From Pseudomonadota bacterium (GTDB lineage: Bacteria; Pseudomonadota; Gammaproteobacteria; Steroidobacterales; Steroidobacteraceae): a stretch of DNA of 64,000 nt. Shown here in pieces: positions 19,053-30,510 of this stretch (positions are counted from its first letter, which is position 1; each line of letters begins with the position of its first letter). The stretch covers positions 1 to 64,000 of the forward strand of contig JAJYAM010000004.1 in the NCBI GenBank assembly GCA_021779535.1. Direction: 5' to 3'. The notes beneath the pieces are model-generated. The model saw only the letters and a program-made list of their open reading frames with translations, was not told the origin of the DNA and did not search any database. A program made the translations under genes and the position numbers.

Positions 19053-20189
19053 ATGCAGTCGCAGACGAACCGGCCCCTCTCGAATCGCCGCCGATGGGTG
19101 GCCACGCTCATTCTCGGCATCGCCGTCGGCGCCGGCGCCGGCGTGCATGCGTCGGCTTCGGGCCAGAGCGGCGATGCCGTGCTCGCGCCGAACGCGCCGA
19201 GCCACTACGTCGTCAAGCGGGGCGACACCCTCTGGGGCATTGCGAAATTGTTCCTCCGGGACCCCTGGTATTGGCCCGAGATCTGGCATTCGAACCCGCA
19301 GATCCACAACCCTCACCTGATCTATCCGGGCGATACCTTGCGGCTGATCTACGTCGCCGGTAAGCCGCAGCTCGTGCTGCAGCGCGGCGAATCGGGTTCG
19401 GCGGTCGAGCAAGGCGGAACCGTGAAGCTCGAACCCCAGGTGCGCAGTTCACCGCTCGCCACGGCGATCACCACGATCCCGTACGAAACCGTGCACGCGT
19501 TCATGACCAAGGCCGTGGTCCTGTCGCGAGACCAGATTCGTCATGCCCCCTACGTACTCGCGGCGTTGAACGACCATGCGGCGTTCGCGCAGGGCAACAC
19601 GATCTATGCGCGCCGGCTGCGAGGCCCGGTGCATCCCGGGATGAGCTTCGACGTGGTGCACGTCGGCTCGGCGCTGCGCGAGCCGGGGAGCGGCAAGGTC
19701 CTCGGCTACAACGGGATCTACACCGGTTCGGCACGCCTTACGCGGCTCGGTCACCCCGCGACGCTCGTGATGACGCGTTCGACGCGTGAGACCGAGCCCG
19801 GCGACCGGCTGATCCCGAGCCAAGCGGAGCTGCCGCTGGACTTCGAGCCGCGGGCGCCGAGCGAGCCCGTGTCGGCGCGGATCCTCGCGGTCACCGACGG
19901 TGTCACGATGATCGGGCAGTACGAGGTGGTCGTGATCGATCGCGGCGCCCGCGACGGACTCGCGCCGGGAGACGTGCTCGCCGTATACAAGGAAGGCACG
20001 GTGGTGCACGACGACGTCAGCAAGGGATACCTGCGGGGCGTCTCGACGTTCTTCGCGCCGAAAGTGCGTCTGCCGAACGAACGGAGCGGCACGTTCATGG
20101 TGTTCAAGACCTTCCGCCGGGTCAGCTACGGGCTGATCATGGAAGCGACCAACATCATCCGGGTCGGCGATCGCGTCGAAAATCCTTAG
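19053..20189 (+). CDS. LysM peptidoglycan-binding protein
   Basis: A 378-residue exported protein. A signal segment (about residues 15-35) is followed by one LysM domain (HYVVKRGDTLWGIAKLFL to YPGDTLRLIYV, about 51-99). The remaining 270 residues are typical of the LysM protein found next to dprA in betaproteobacteria. It probably binds cell-wall glycan. ATG at 19053 has AAGGGAGC ten bases upstream. It is likely co-transcribed with dprA, about 100 bases downstream. Confidence 0.88.
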   Translation: MQSQTNRPLSNRRRWVATLILGIAVGAGAGVHASASGQSGDAVLAPNAPSHYVVKRGDTLWGIAKLFLRDPWYWPEIWHSNPQIHNPHLIYPGDTLRLIYVAGKPQLVLQRGESGSAVEQGGTVKLEPQVRSSPLATAITTIPYETVHAFMTKAVVLSRDQIRHAPYVLAALNDHAAFAQGNTIYARRLRGPVHPGMSFDVVHVGSALREPGSGKVLGYNGIYTGSARLTRLGHPATLVMTRSTRETEPGDRLIPSQAELPLDFEPRAPSEPVSARILAVTDGVTMIGQYEVVVIDRGARDGLAPGDVLAVYKEGTVVHDDVSKGYLRGVSTFFAPKVRLPNERSGTFMVFKTFRRVSYGLIMEATNIIRVGDRVENP

Positions 20190-20285
20190 AACGGCGGAGC
20201 TCGCGCGAGATTTCGCGCGAATCTCGGCATTGAGGCGCCCTCCCGGCCGCGACGCCGCTCGCGACGATCGGCGATAATCGGCCGG

Positions 20286-21422
20286 ATGCCGACAACCCAG
20301 GACGGATTCGCATGGGCGGCGCTCACGCGCGCGCCGGAGCTCACCGTACCGCGGCTCGCGACCGCATTGGAGACGCTCGGCGGGCCGACCGGGATCCTGG
20401 GGGCGTCGGACGCGATGCGCGCACGCGCCGGCCTGTCGCCGGCGACGCGCGCATTCCTCGCGTCCGGCGAGGCGCAACCCACGGCGGCCGAGCAGCGCTG
20501 GCTGCAAGCGCCAAACCACGCGTTGCTCGGCGTCACCGACCCGGCTTTCCCGAACCTGCTGCGCGCGATCGGCGATGCCCCGATCGCGCTCTACGTCGAC
20601 GGTTGCGCGGGCGCGCTGAGCACACCGCAACTCGCGATCGTCGGCAGTCGCAATCCCACCGCGCAGGGCCGGGACACCGCCTACGCGTTCGCAAAATATC
20701 TTTCCCAGCAGGGCCTTACGATCACCAGTGGACTCGCGATGGGCATCGATACACAAGCGCATCGCGGTGCGCTGGCCGGCACCGGAGCGACCGTTGCCGT
20801 GCTCGGCTCGGGGATCGACGTGATCTACCCGGGCGAAAACGCCGCGCTCGCCGCGTCGATCGCGGCGCGCGGCGCGTTGATCAGCGAATTCCCGCTTGGC
20901 ACGCCACCCCGGCGCGAGCATTTTCCGCGTCGCAACCGCATGATCGCGGCGCTCGCGCTCGGAACCTTGGTCGTCGAGGCGGCGCGCCGCAGCGGCTCCC
21001 TGATCACCGCCCGCCTCGCCGGTGAATACGGCCGGGAGGTCTTCGCGATCCCGGGCTCGATCCACAACCCCCTCGCACGCGGCTGTCATGCGCTCATCCG
21101 GCAAGGCGCGACCTTGACCGAGAGTGCCGACGACGTGCTTCGGGAGCTGCGATTCTCGGCGAATTCCGGCGTCGCGGTGCCCGCACCGGCAGCCGACGCC
21201 CCCGACGCGGCCGGGCCCCCGGGCATGGACAAGGATCACAAAATCCTGTTAGATGCGCTCGGCTTCGATCCGGCGGACGTCGATACCCTGGTCGCGAGAA
21301 CCGGGTTCAAAGCCGAGGCCGTCTCCTCGATGATGCTGATTCTCGAGCTCGAAGGCCACGTTCAGGCTGCCCCCGGCGGCCGATATTCCCGTGTCGCCAG
21401 GAGCGGATGGAGTGAAAGATAG
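20286..21422 (+). CDS. dprA: DNA-processing protein DprA
   Basis: Loads RecA on incoming single-stranded DNA during natural transformation. The 378-residue protein has the Rossmann-type core: LAIVGSRNPTAQG, TSGLAMGIDTQAHRGAL, VAVLGSGIDVIYPGEN, FPRRNRMIAALA and VVEAARRSGSLITARLA. A C-terminal winged-helix region (LDALGFDPADVDTLVARTG) follows. No other competence genes are in the window. Its 3' end overlaps smg by 11 bases. Confidence 0.95.
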   Translation: MPTTQDGFAWAALTRAPELTVPRLATALETLGGPTGILGASDAMRARAGLSPATRAFLASGEAQPTAAEQRWLQAPNHALLGVTDPAFPNLLRAIGDAPIALYVDGCAGALSTPQLAIVGSRNPTAQGRDTAYAFAKYLSQQGLTITSGLAMGIDTQAHRGALAGTGATVAVLGSGIDVIYPGENAALAASIAARGALISEFPLGTPPRREHFPRRNRMIAALALGTLVVEAARRSGSLITARLAGEYGREVFAIPGSIHNPLARGCHALIRQGATLTESADDVLRELRFSANSGVAVPAPAADAPDAAGPPGMDKDHKILLDALGFDPADVDTLVARTGFKAEAVSSMMLILELEGHVQAAPGGRYSRVARSGWSER

Positions 21423-21885
21423 CGTTCTCGATCTGCTGATCTACCTGTTCGAGCACTACATGAGCGCGGACGAAGCGCCGCGACCGGACCGGCAGACGTT
21501 GAAAACCGAGCTCGAGCGCGCCGGCTTCGGCGAGTTCGAGGTCGGGCGCGCGCTCGAGTGGCTCGACGGCCTCTCCGGGGACCCGCTCGGCCAGGTCTCC
21601 CAGGCGACCGCGCGCGCGGTACGCGTGTTCAGCGGCCAGGAGTTGTTGCGCCTCGATACCGACGTGCGCGGTTACCTCATGTACCTGGAGAACCTGCGGA
21701 TTCTTTCCGCAGCGCAGCGCGAAGTCGTCATCGACCGGCTGATGGCGCTCGATGCCGATGAGATCGACATCGAACAGGTCAAATGGGTCGTGCTGATGGT
21801 GCTGTTCAGCCAACCGGGCCAGGAATCGGCGTACGCGCGCATGGAAGACCTCGTCTTCGAGGAACGCGGCGAAGCGCTCCACTGA
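21412..21885 (+). CDS. smg: Smg/DUF494 family protein
   Basis: A 157-residue helical protein of unknown molecular role, conserved beside dprA and topA in beta- and gammaproteobacteria. It reads VKDSVLDLLIYLFEHYMSAD at the start and FSGQELLRLDTDVRGYLMYL in the middle, as expected for DUF494. The GTG at 21412 is chosen because AGGAG (21399-21403) lies eight bases upstream. It overlaps dprA. Confidence 0.9.
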   Translation: MKDSVLDLLIYLFEHYMSADEAPRPDRQTLKTELERAGFGEFEVGRALEWLDGLSGDPLGQVSQATARAVRVFSGQELLRLDTDVRGYLMYLENLRILSAAQREVVIDRLMALDADEIDIEQVKWVVLMVLFSQPGQESAYARMEDLVFEERGEALH

Positions 21886-21893
21886 AGACGTCC

Positions 21894-24479
21894 TTGAGCG
21901 CGAACCTCGTCATCGTCGAGTCGCCTGCGAAGGCGAAGACCATCAAGAAGTACCTCGGGAAGGATCACGAGGTCCTCGCCTCGTACGGGCACGTCCGCGA
22001 CCTGGTCCCGAAGGAAGGTGCGGTCGATACCGCCCATCACTTCGCGATGAAATATCAGATCGTCGAGCGCAATCAGAAACACGTCGATGCGATCGTACGG
22101 GCATTGCGCAAGGCCGACACGTTGTACCTCGCGACCGACCCCGATCGCGAGGGCGAGGCGATCTCCTGGCATCTGCACGAACTGCTGAAGGCGAAGGGTG
22201 CGCTCGAGGGAAAGCGGGTGCACCGCGTCGTGTTCTACGAGATCACGAGGAACGCGGTGCGCGACGCGATGACGCACCCCCGCGACCTGTCGCTCGACCT
22301 GGTGAACGCCCAGCAGGCGCGTCGCGCGCTCGATTTCCTCGTCGGCTTCAACCTCTCGCCGCTGCTGTGGAAGAAGGTCCGTCCCGGCCTGTCGGCGGGC
22401 CGCGTGCAGAGTCCGGCGTTGCGGATGATCTGCGAGCGCGAGGACGAGATCGAGGCCTTCCGCGCGCGCGAGTACTGGACGATCGACGCGGAACTCGAGC
22501 AAGGCGGGCAACGGTTCCCCGGGAAGCTGATCGAATACCGCGGCGCGAAGGTCGAGCAGTTCAGTTTCACCAGCGAGGCGGCGGCACGCGAGGTCGAGCA
22601 AACCGTCACGCGGATCGCCGGCGGCACGCTCACGGTGAACACGGTCGAGCGCAAGCAGCGACGCCGCAACCCGGCGCCGCCGTTCACGACGTCGACCCTG
22701 CAACAAGAGGCCGCCCGGAAACTCGGCTTCAGCGCGCAGAAGACGATGCGGGTTGCCCAGCAACTCTACGAGGGCGTCGACATCGGCGACGGCGCGGTCG
22801 GTTTGATCACGTACATGCGCACCGACTCCTTGAACCTCGCGCAGGAAGCGGTCGGTCAGATTCGCGACGTGGTCGTCGAACTCTACGGCCGCGAGGGATT
22901 GTCCGAGGAACCGCGCGTGTATCGCACGAAGTCGAAGAACGCGCAGGAAGCCCACGAGGCGATCCGGCCGACCGCGGCGACGATCCTGCCGGCGCAGCTC
23001 GAGGGCAAGCTCGACCCGGATCAGTATCGGCTGTATTCGTTGGTCTGGAAGCGCACCGTCGCATGCCAGATGGCGCCGGCGGTGTTCGACACGGTCAGCG
23101 TCGACCTGCTCGCCGGACCGGACGGCGCGCACCGGCACGTGCTGCGGTCGACGGGATCGACGCTCGTCAAGCCCGGTTACATCTCCGTCTATCAAGAGGG
23201 GCTGGACGACGCGGTCCAGGACGATTCGGACCATGTGCTGCCGGCGATGCGGGAGGGCGACCGCATCGCCCTGCGTTCCCTCCTGCCGTCCCAGCACTTC
23301 ACGGAACCGCCCCCCCGATTCTCCGAAGCCTCGCTCGTGAAGGCGCTCGAGGAATACGGCATCGGCCGGCCATCGACCTACGCGTCGATCATCTCGACGC
23401 TGCGCGATCGCGAGTACGTGGAGATCGACAACCGGCGGTTCACCGCGACCGACATCGGGAAGATCGTGAGCCGGTTCCTCACGCTGTACTTCACGAACTA
23501 CGTCGACTACGACTTCACCGCAAGAATGGAGGACTCGCTGGACGCGATCGCATCCGGCGAGCAAGAGTGGGTGCCGCTGCTCGAACGGTTCTGGAAGCCG
23601 TTCATCGAACGGGTGCGACACACCGAGGCGACCGTGAGCCGCGACGAGGTCGCTCAAGCCCGCGACCTCGGGATCGACCCGGCGAGCGGCAAGCCGATGA
23701 GCGTTCGGATGGGTCGCTTCGGCCCGTTCGTGCAGATCGGCACGAAGGACGATCCCGACAAGCCGCGCTTCGCCGGGCTGCGTCCGGGCCAGAAGATGGA
23801 TACGATCACGCACGGCGAGGCGCTCGAACTCTTCAAGCTGCCGCGCGCCCTCGGGTCCACGCCGAGCGGCGAACCGATCGTCGCGAACATCGGGCGCTTC
23901 GGACCGTACCTCAAGTACGGCGCCAAATACGTGTCGCTGAAGGTCGACGATCCCTATACGGTCACGCCGGAGCGCGCGCTCGAAGTGATCCGCGAGAAGG
24001 AGATCGCCGACGCGAATCGGTTGATCCTCGACTTCCCGGACGCCGGAATCCAGGTGCTCAACGGCCGGTACGGCCCTTACATCACCGACAAGGCTCGCAA
24101 CGCGAAGATCCCGAAGGATCGGGACCCGAAAACGCTGACCCTCGATGAATGCCAGGCGTTGCTCGCCGCGGCACCCGCCCGCGGCTTCGGCAAGTGGGGA
24201 CGCAAGGCGGGGGGTGCGAAGACCGCAGGCGCGAAGACCGCGAACGCCAAGCCCGCGGGTGCGAAGCCCGCCGCAGCGCGGGCGCGTGCCGCGACCGCCG
24301 ACTCGATCGGCGCCGCGGTGAAGTCCGCGAGCACGGCGCGCGGCACGCGCAGCGCGGTCATCCCGCGCGGCAAGACACCGACGAAAGCGGCTGCTGGACG
24401 AGCCGCGGCGGGCAAGACGGGCACCGCGAAGCGCAAGGCCACGCCGCGAGCGCGGAGCGCGTCCGGCCGCACCCCGTGA
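21894..24479 (+). CDS. topA: DNA topoisomerase I with basic Ala/Lys-rich tail
   Basis: Relaxes negative supercoils (type IA). The TTG start at 21894 gives the classic opening SANLVIVESPAKAKTIKKYL. Acidic TOPRIM residues lie in TDPDREGEAI (81-90), and the catalytic Y307 is in GLITYMRTDS. C-terminal repeats of the type MGRFGPFVQIG and IGRFGPYLKYG replace the E. coli zinc fingers. About 95 residues of low-complexity Ala-Lys-Gly-Arg sequence (AKTAGAKTANAKPAGAKPAA and on) end the protein, probably a DNA-binding tail. The protein has 861 residues. It lies nine bases after smg. Confidence 0.95.
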   Translation: MSANLVIVESPAKAKTIKKYLGKDHEVLASYGHVRDLVPKEGAVDTAHHFAMKYQIVERNQKHVDAIVRALRKADTLYLATDPDREGEAISWHLHELLKAKGALEGKRVHRVVFYEITRNAVRDAMTHPRDLSLDLVNAQQARRALDFLVGFNLSPLLWKKVRPGLSAGRVQSPALRMICEREDEIEAFRAREYWTIDAELEQGGQRFPGKLIEYRGAKVEQFSFTSEAAAREVEQTVTRIAGGTLTVNTVERKQRRRNPAPPFTTSTLQQEAARKLGFSAQKTMRVAQQLYEGVDIGDGAVGLITYMRTDSLNLAQEAVGQIRDVVVELYGREGLSEEPRVYRTKSKNAQEAHEAIRPTAATILPAQLEGKLDPDQYRLYSLVWKRTVACQMAPAVFDTVSVDLLAGPDGAHRHVLRSTGSTLVKPGYISVYQEGLDDAVQDDSDHVLPAMREGDRIALRSLLPSQHFTEPPPRFSEASLVKALEEYGIGRPSTYASIISTLRDREYVEIDNRRFTATDIGKIVSRFLTLYFTNYVDYDFTARMEDSLDAIASGEQEWVPLLERFWKPFIERVRHTEATVSRDEVAQARDLGIDPASGKPMSVRMGRFGPFVQIGTKDDPDKPRFAGLRPGQKMDTITHGEALELFKLPRALGSTPSGEPIVANIGRFGPYLKYGAKYVSLKVDDPYTVTPERALEVIREKEIADANRLILDFPDAGIQVLNGRYGPYITDKARNAKIPKDRDPKTLTLDECQALLAAAPARGFGKWGRKAGGAKTAGAKTANAKPAGAKPAAARARAATADSIGAAVKSASTARGTRSAVIPRGKTPTKAAAGRAAAGKTGTAKRKATPRARSASGRTP

Positions 24480-24508
24480 CGGCGTGATGGCGGGCGAGGC
24501 TTGAGCCG

Positions 24509-25456
24509 GTGAGTGCTCTTCGCGACTCGGCCGGTTGGACGCCGGAGACCGCCGGCGCCGCGGTGCGCGACTACCTGATCGCTCTTCAGCAACGCATCAC
24601 CGACGCGATCGAGTCGGCGGATGGCACGCGGTTCCGTCGCGACGCCTGGCGACGCGACGAGGGCGGCGGCGGCGAGAGCCGCATCCTGACCGAAGGGCGC
24701 CTCTTCGAGCGCGCCGGGATCAATTTTTCCGACGTGCGTGGGACGCACCTGCCCCCGTCCGCAACCCAGGAGCGCCATCACATCGCCGGCGCGCCGTTCG
24801 AAGCGGTCGGCCTGTCGCTCGTGTTCCATCCGCGCAACCCGTACGTGCCGACGACCCACGCGAACCTGCGGTTCCTGGTCGCGACCCCGCCGGCGGAAGA
24901 TCCGATCTGGTGGTTCGGCGGCGGATTCGATCTGACACCGTACTATCCGTTCGACGAAGACGTGCTGCATTGGCACCGCAACGCCCGCGAGGCCTGCGTG
25001 CCGTTCGGCGCCGGGCTCTACGAACGGTGGAAGGACTGGTGCGATCGTTACTTCTATCTACCGCACCGCGGAGAGACGCGCGGTGTCGGCGGCCTGTTCT
25101 TCGACGATCTCAGCGAAGGCGGGTTCGAGCGCTGCTTCGCGCTGCTGCGCAGCGTCGGCGATCGGTTCCTGCTCGGATATCTACCGATTCTCGAGCGACG
25201 CCAGGACACCCCGTACGCGGACCGCGAGCGCCGGTTCCAGCTGTATCGCCGGGGCCGCTACGTGGAGTTCAACCTGCTCTACGATCGCGGCACGCTCTTC
25301 GGGCTGCAATCGCGAGGACGCACCGAATCCATCCTGATGTCGCTGCCGCCGCTCGTGCGCTGGGAGTACGATTGGCAGCCGGGTCCCGGCACGACGGAAG
25401 CGCTGCTCGCGGAACGCTACCTGAGACCGAGGGACTATCTGGCCGAGCTCTCGTGA
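24509..25456 (+). CDS. hemF: Oxygen-dependent coproporphyrinogen III oxidase
   Basis: Converts coproporphyrinogen III to protoporphyrinogen IX with O2, implying aerobic haem synthesis. The 315-residue frame contains [54 protein letters not shown] and [18 protein letters not shown], all hallmark HemF blocks. It starts at GTG 24509. It shares the strand with hemB two genes later. Confidence 0.96.
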   Translation: MSALRDSAGWTPETAGAAVRDYLIALQQRITDAIESADGTRFRRDAWRRDEGGGGESRILTEGRLFERAGINFSDVRGTHLPPSATQERHHIAGAPFEAVGLSLVFHPRNPYVPTTHANLRFLVATPPAEDPIWWFGGGFDLTPYYPFDEDVLHWHRNAREACVPFGAGLYERWKDWCDRYFYLPHRGETRGVGGLFFDDLSEGGFERCFALLRSVGDRFLLGYLPILERRQDTPYADRERRFQLYRRGRYVEFNLLYDRGTLFGLQSRGRTESILMSLPPLVRWEYDWQPGPGTTEALLAERYLRPRDYLAELS

Positions 25457-25478
25457 CGACGCGCGCGCCGAGAAGGCG

Positions 25479-26327
25479 ATGAACTACCGGCATCTGTATC
25501 ACGCGGGCAATTTCGCCGACGTCGCGAAGCACGCCGCGCTGGTCGAGTGCCTGGCGGCGCTGAAGCGCAAGGACAAGGCGTTCTTCGCACTCGACACCCA
25601 CGCCGGGGGCGCGGTCTACGACCTGCGCTCGGCGGAGGCGCGCAAATCCGGCGAGGCGGAGCGCGGCGTGCTGCGGCTGCTCGAACGCGGCTCGAGCGAG
25701 CCCGCGCTCGCGAACTATTTCGCCGCGATCGGCGCGCGCGCGGGGGCGCGTCTCGCCCGGTATCCGGGATCGGCGGCCTTGATCGCGGCGGCGCTGCGCC
25801 CGCAGGACCGCGCGATCCTCGTCGAAGCCGTGCCCGCCGAGGCGCGCGCGGCGGAGCGCGCGGTCCGCAGCCGGGGCCGGGTTCGCGTCGAGATCGCCGA
25901 TGGTTACGCCGCGTTGAAGGCGCAGTTGCCGCCACTCGAACGCCGCGGTCTGGTGCTGATCGATCCGCCGTACGAGGCGGTCGACGAATGGCGCACGCTC
26001 CGGCACGCGTTCCTCGAGGCCTATCGACGCTGGCCGACCGGCCTGTACCTGATCTGGTACCCGATCCGGGACGTCGGACAGCGACGGGCGGCGCTCACGC
26101 GGCTCGAGTCGCTGCGAATCCCGAAGATCCTGAGCGCGGAACTCGCGATCTACACCGAGAGCGCCGCCGCCGGTCTCGTCGGCAGCGGTCTCGCGATCGT
26201 GAATCCGCCGTTCGGACTCGATGCGCGACTCGGCGAGATCTACGCGGCGATCCACCGGCACCTCGCGGCCGCCGGGGCCGGGTATGCGCAGGTCGCGCGC
26301 CTGACCGACGAACGGATGGCACAATGA
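25479..26327 (+). CDS. rlmJ: 23S rRNA (adenine-2030-N6)-methyltransferase RlmJ
   Basis: A 282-residue SAM-dependent methyltransferase. It shows the RlmJ opening MNYRHLYHAGNFADVAKHA, the SAM-region LDTHAGGAVYDL, the catalytic LIDPPYE and the C-terminal IVNPPFGLDARL. It methylates A2030 of 23S rRNA in E. coli. It follows hemF by 22 bases. Confidence 0.93.
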   Translation: MNYRHLYHAGNFADVAKHAALVECLAALKRKDKAFFALDTHAGGAVYDLRSAEARKSGEAERGVLRLLERGSSEPALANYFAAIGARAGARLARYPGSAALIAAALRPQDRAILVEAVPAEARAAERAVRSRGRVRVEIADGYAALKAQLPPLERRGLVLIDPPYEAVDEWRTLRHAFLEAYRRWPTGLYLIWYPIRDVGQRRAALTRLESLRIPKILSAELAIYTESAAAGLVGSGLAIVNPPFGLDARLGEIYAAIHRHLAAAGAGYAQVARLTDERMAQ

Positions 26328-26350
26328 GCGCGACACCGAAGGAGACTCGC

Positions 26351-28495
<2,145 letters not shown>

Positions 28496-28518
28496 TACGC
28501 CGGCGCGATGACCCGGGA

Positions 28519-29052
28519 TCACCCGGTCCCGCGATATCGATCCTTGAGCACCACGTACTGCCGGGCGCCGTAGAGCAGGCGGTCGATCTCTTGGTCTGCG
28601 AGTTCCCGCGCCCGCCGGGCGGGATTGCCGAGATACAACCCCCGGGTCGCGAGCGTCTTGCCCGGCGGCACGACGCTGCCGGCGCCGATGACGACCTCGT
28701 CGGCGATCACGGCCCCGTCCAGCACGATCGCGCCCATGCCGATCAGGCAGCGGTCGCCGATCGTTGCCGCATGCAACACCGCCTTGTGACCCACCGTCAC
28801 GTCGGCGCCGACCCGCAAGCCGAGGCCGCCCGGCGTGTACGGCCCGTCGTGGACCACGTGGAGCACGCAACCGTCCTGCACGTTGGTGCGCGCCCCGATG
28901 TCGATGCGTTCGACGTCACCGCGCAGCACCGCGAGCGGCCACACCGAGGCGTCGTCACCGAGGGCGACCCGGCCGATCACCAGGGCCGTCTCGTCGACGA
29001 ACACGCGCGCACCGAGCTGCGGCCATACTCCTTGGTATTCGCGGATCGCCAT
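28519..29052 (-). CDS. Gamma-class carbonic anhydrase-like hexapeptide protein
   Basis: A 177-residue left-handed beta-helix protein of the YrdA/gamma-carbonic anhydrase family. It begins MAIREYQGVWPQLGARVFVD and has DASVWPLAVLRGDVERIDIG, ARTNVQDGCVLHVVH and VGHKAVLH, which contain the metal-ligand histidines of the family. A GTG at 29061 overlapping the gor stop would add three residues; the ATG matches the common N-terminus. Enzymatic activity is not certain for this subfamily. A 5-base GC hairpin covers its stop codon (28513-28526). Confidence 0.88.
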   Translation of the reverse strand: MAIREYQGVWPQLGARVFVDETALVIGRVALGDDASVWPLAVLRGDVERIDIGARTNVQDGCVLHVVHDGPYTPGGLGLRVGADVTVGHKAVLHAATIGDRCLIGMGAIVLDGAVIADEVVIGAGSVVPPGKTLATRGLYLGNPARRARELADQEIDRLLYGARQYVVLKDRYRGTG

Positions 29053-29057
29053 CCCGG

Positions 29058-30407
29058 TCACCGCATCGTCACGAGTTCTTCGGCGCTCGTCGGATGGATC
29101 GCGATCGTGTCGTCGAAATCCCGCTTGGTCGCACCCATCCGGATCGCGACCGCGAATCCCTGCAGCATCTCGTCGGCACCGGCGCCGATCACGTGGCAGC
29201 CGACGATCCGCTGCTGCGGGCCGGTGCACACGAGCTTCATGTCGGTGCGCGGCTTGCGCGCGGTCACCGCATGGTACATGCCGACGAAATCCGATCGGTA
29301 CACGTGGACGTCGTCCCCGTGGCGTGCGCGCGCCTCGGCTTCGGACAGACCGATCGTTCCGATCGGCGGATGCGTGAACACGACGGTCGGAATGGCGTCG
29401 TAGTCGAGATGCCGATCCTTCGCACCGCCGAACAGGCGGTCGCTCAACCGCCGGCCCGCCGCGATCGCGACCGGCGTGAGTGCGGCCCGACCCGTCACGT
29501 CGCCGATCGCATGCACGCCGTCGACATTGGTGTCCTGGAACTCGTCGGTGATCACGAACCCGTCCGGATCCACGCGCACGCCCGCGCGCTCGAGCCCGAG
29601 ATCCGCGGCGTTCGGGCGCCGTCCGATCGCCCACAGCAGCGCATCGAAGCCCTCGAACTCGCGATCGTCCGCGGCGATCAGCGCGAGCGCGCTTCGGCTC
29701 TTGCGCACCGCCGCGGGCGTGACGTGGGTATGCACGACGATTCCCTGGGCGCGCATCTCGCGCAGCAACGCTTCCCCGAGCATCTCGTCGAAGTGCGTCA
29801 ACGGCCGGTCCTTGCGCACGAACAGATCGACCGCCGTGCCGAGGCCGTGGAACGCGCCCGCGAGTTCGCAGGCGACATATCCGCTACCGACGATCGCCAC
29901 GCGTGCGGGCCGCTCCTCGAGCGCGAAGAACCCGTCCGAGTCGATGCCGAACTCGGCCCCCGGCAGCGCCGGCACGACCGGGCGACCGCCGGTCGCGATC
30001 ACGAAGTGCCGCGCGCGAAATTGGCGGCCGGCGGCCTCGACGGTGCCGGCGTCGCGGAACGCTGCGCGCGCGGCGACGTACTCGACCCCTTTCGCCGCCA
30101 GATTGCGCTCGTAGATCGCGTTCAAGCGCGCGACGTAGCCATCGCGCTTGCCCTTGAGCGCCAGCCAGTCGTGTCCGCCGGGGGCCACGTCGAAGCCGTA
30201 ATCCTTCGCGTCACCGATCGCCGCGCCGATCTGGGCCGCATTCCACATCACCTTCTTCGGGACGCAACCGACGTTCACGCAGGTTCCGCCGAGGCGATGC
30301 GATTCGATCACGGCGGCCTTCGCACCGTACTCGGCCGCCCGCTGAGCACAGGCGAGGCCGCCGCTGCCGCCGCCGACGACGACGAGATCGAGATATTGCG
30401 CCGACAC
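29058..30407 (-). CDS. gor: Glutathione-disulfide reductase
   Basis: An NADPH-dependent flavoprotein that keeps glutathione reduced. The 449 residues show the FAD fold [20 protein letters not shown], the redox-active pair C43-VNVG-C48, the second nucleotide fold [25 protein letters not shown]-type [10 protein letters not shown] and the C-terminal [12 protein letters not shown] with catalytic His. The GTG start at 30407 is preceded by GGAGA six bases upstream. It is divergent from prlC and shares a short promoter region with it. Confidence 0.95.
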   Translation of the reverse strand: MSAQYLDLVVVGGGSGGLACAQRAAEYGAKAAVIESHRLGGTCVNVGCVPKKVMWNAAQIGAAIGDAKDYGFDVAPGGHDWLALKGKRDGYVARLNAIYERNLAAKGVEYVAARAAFRDAGTVEAAGRQFRARHFVIATGGRPVVPALPGAEFGIDSDGFFALEERPARVAIVGSGYVACELAGAFHGLGTAVDLFVRKDRPLTHFDEMLGEALLREMRAQGIVVHTHVTPAAVRKSRSALALIAADDREFEGFDALLWAIGRRPNAADLGLERAGVRVDPDGFVITDEFQDTNVDGVHAIGDVTGRAALTPVAIAAGRRLSDRLFGGAKDRHLDYDAIPTVVFTHPPIGTIGLSEAEARARHGDDVHVYRSDFVGMYHAVTARKPRTDMKLVCTGPQQRIVGCHVIGAGADEMLQGFAVAIRMGATKRDFDDTIAIHPTSAEELVTMR

Positions 30408-30440
30408 GTGCAGTCTCCGTCCCGGGGGATCCGGGCGGCA

Positions 30441-30450
30441 ATGATATACT
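30441..30450. promoter_or_regulatory. Overlapping divergent -10 elements for gor and prlC
   Basis: The plus strand reads TGATATACT: an extended -10 (TGn-TATACT, 30442-30450) pointing to prlC. The minus strand reads TATCAT (30446-30441) pointing to gor, whose leader would be about 27 bases. No good -35 hexamers are present, consistent with extended -10 recognition. Confidence 0.45.
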
Positions 30451-30510
30451 GCTTCTCCTGCGGCGCATCGACGGCACGGCCGCGACCGACCGCCGACCGG
30501 AAGCGACCGC

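Noticed and set aside
28513..28526. Terminator between aroE and the carbonic anhydrase gene
   Set aside because: Only a 5-base stem with no T-run; not strong enough to list.
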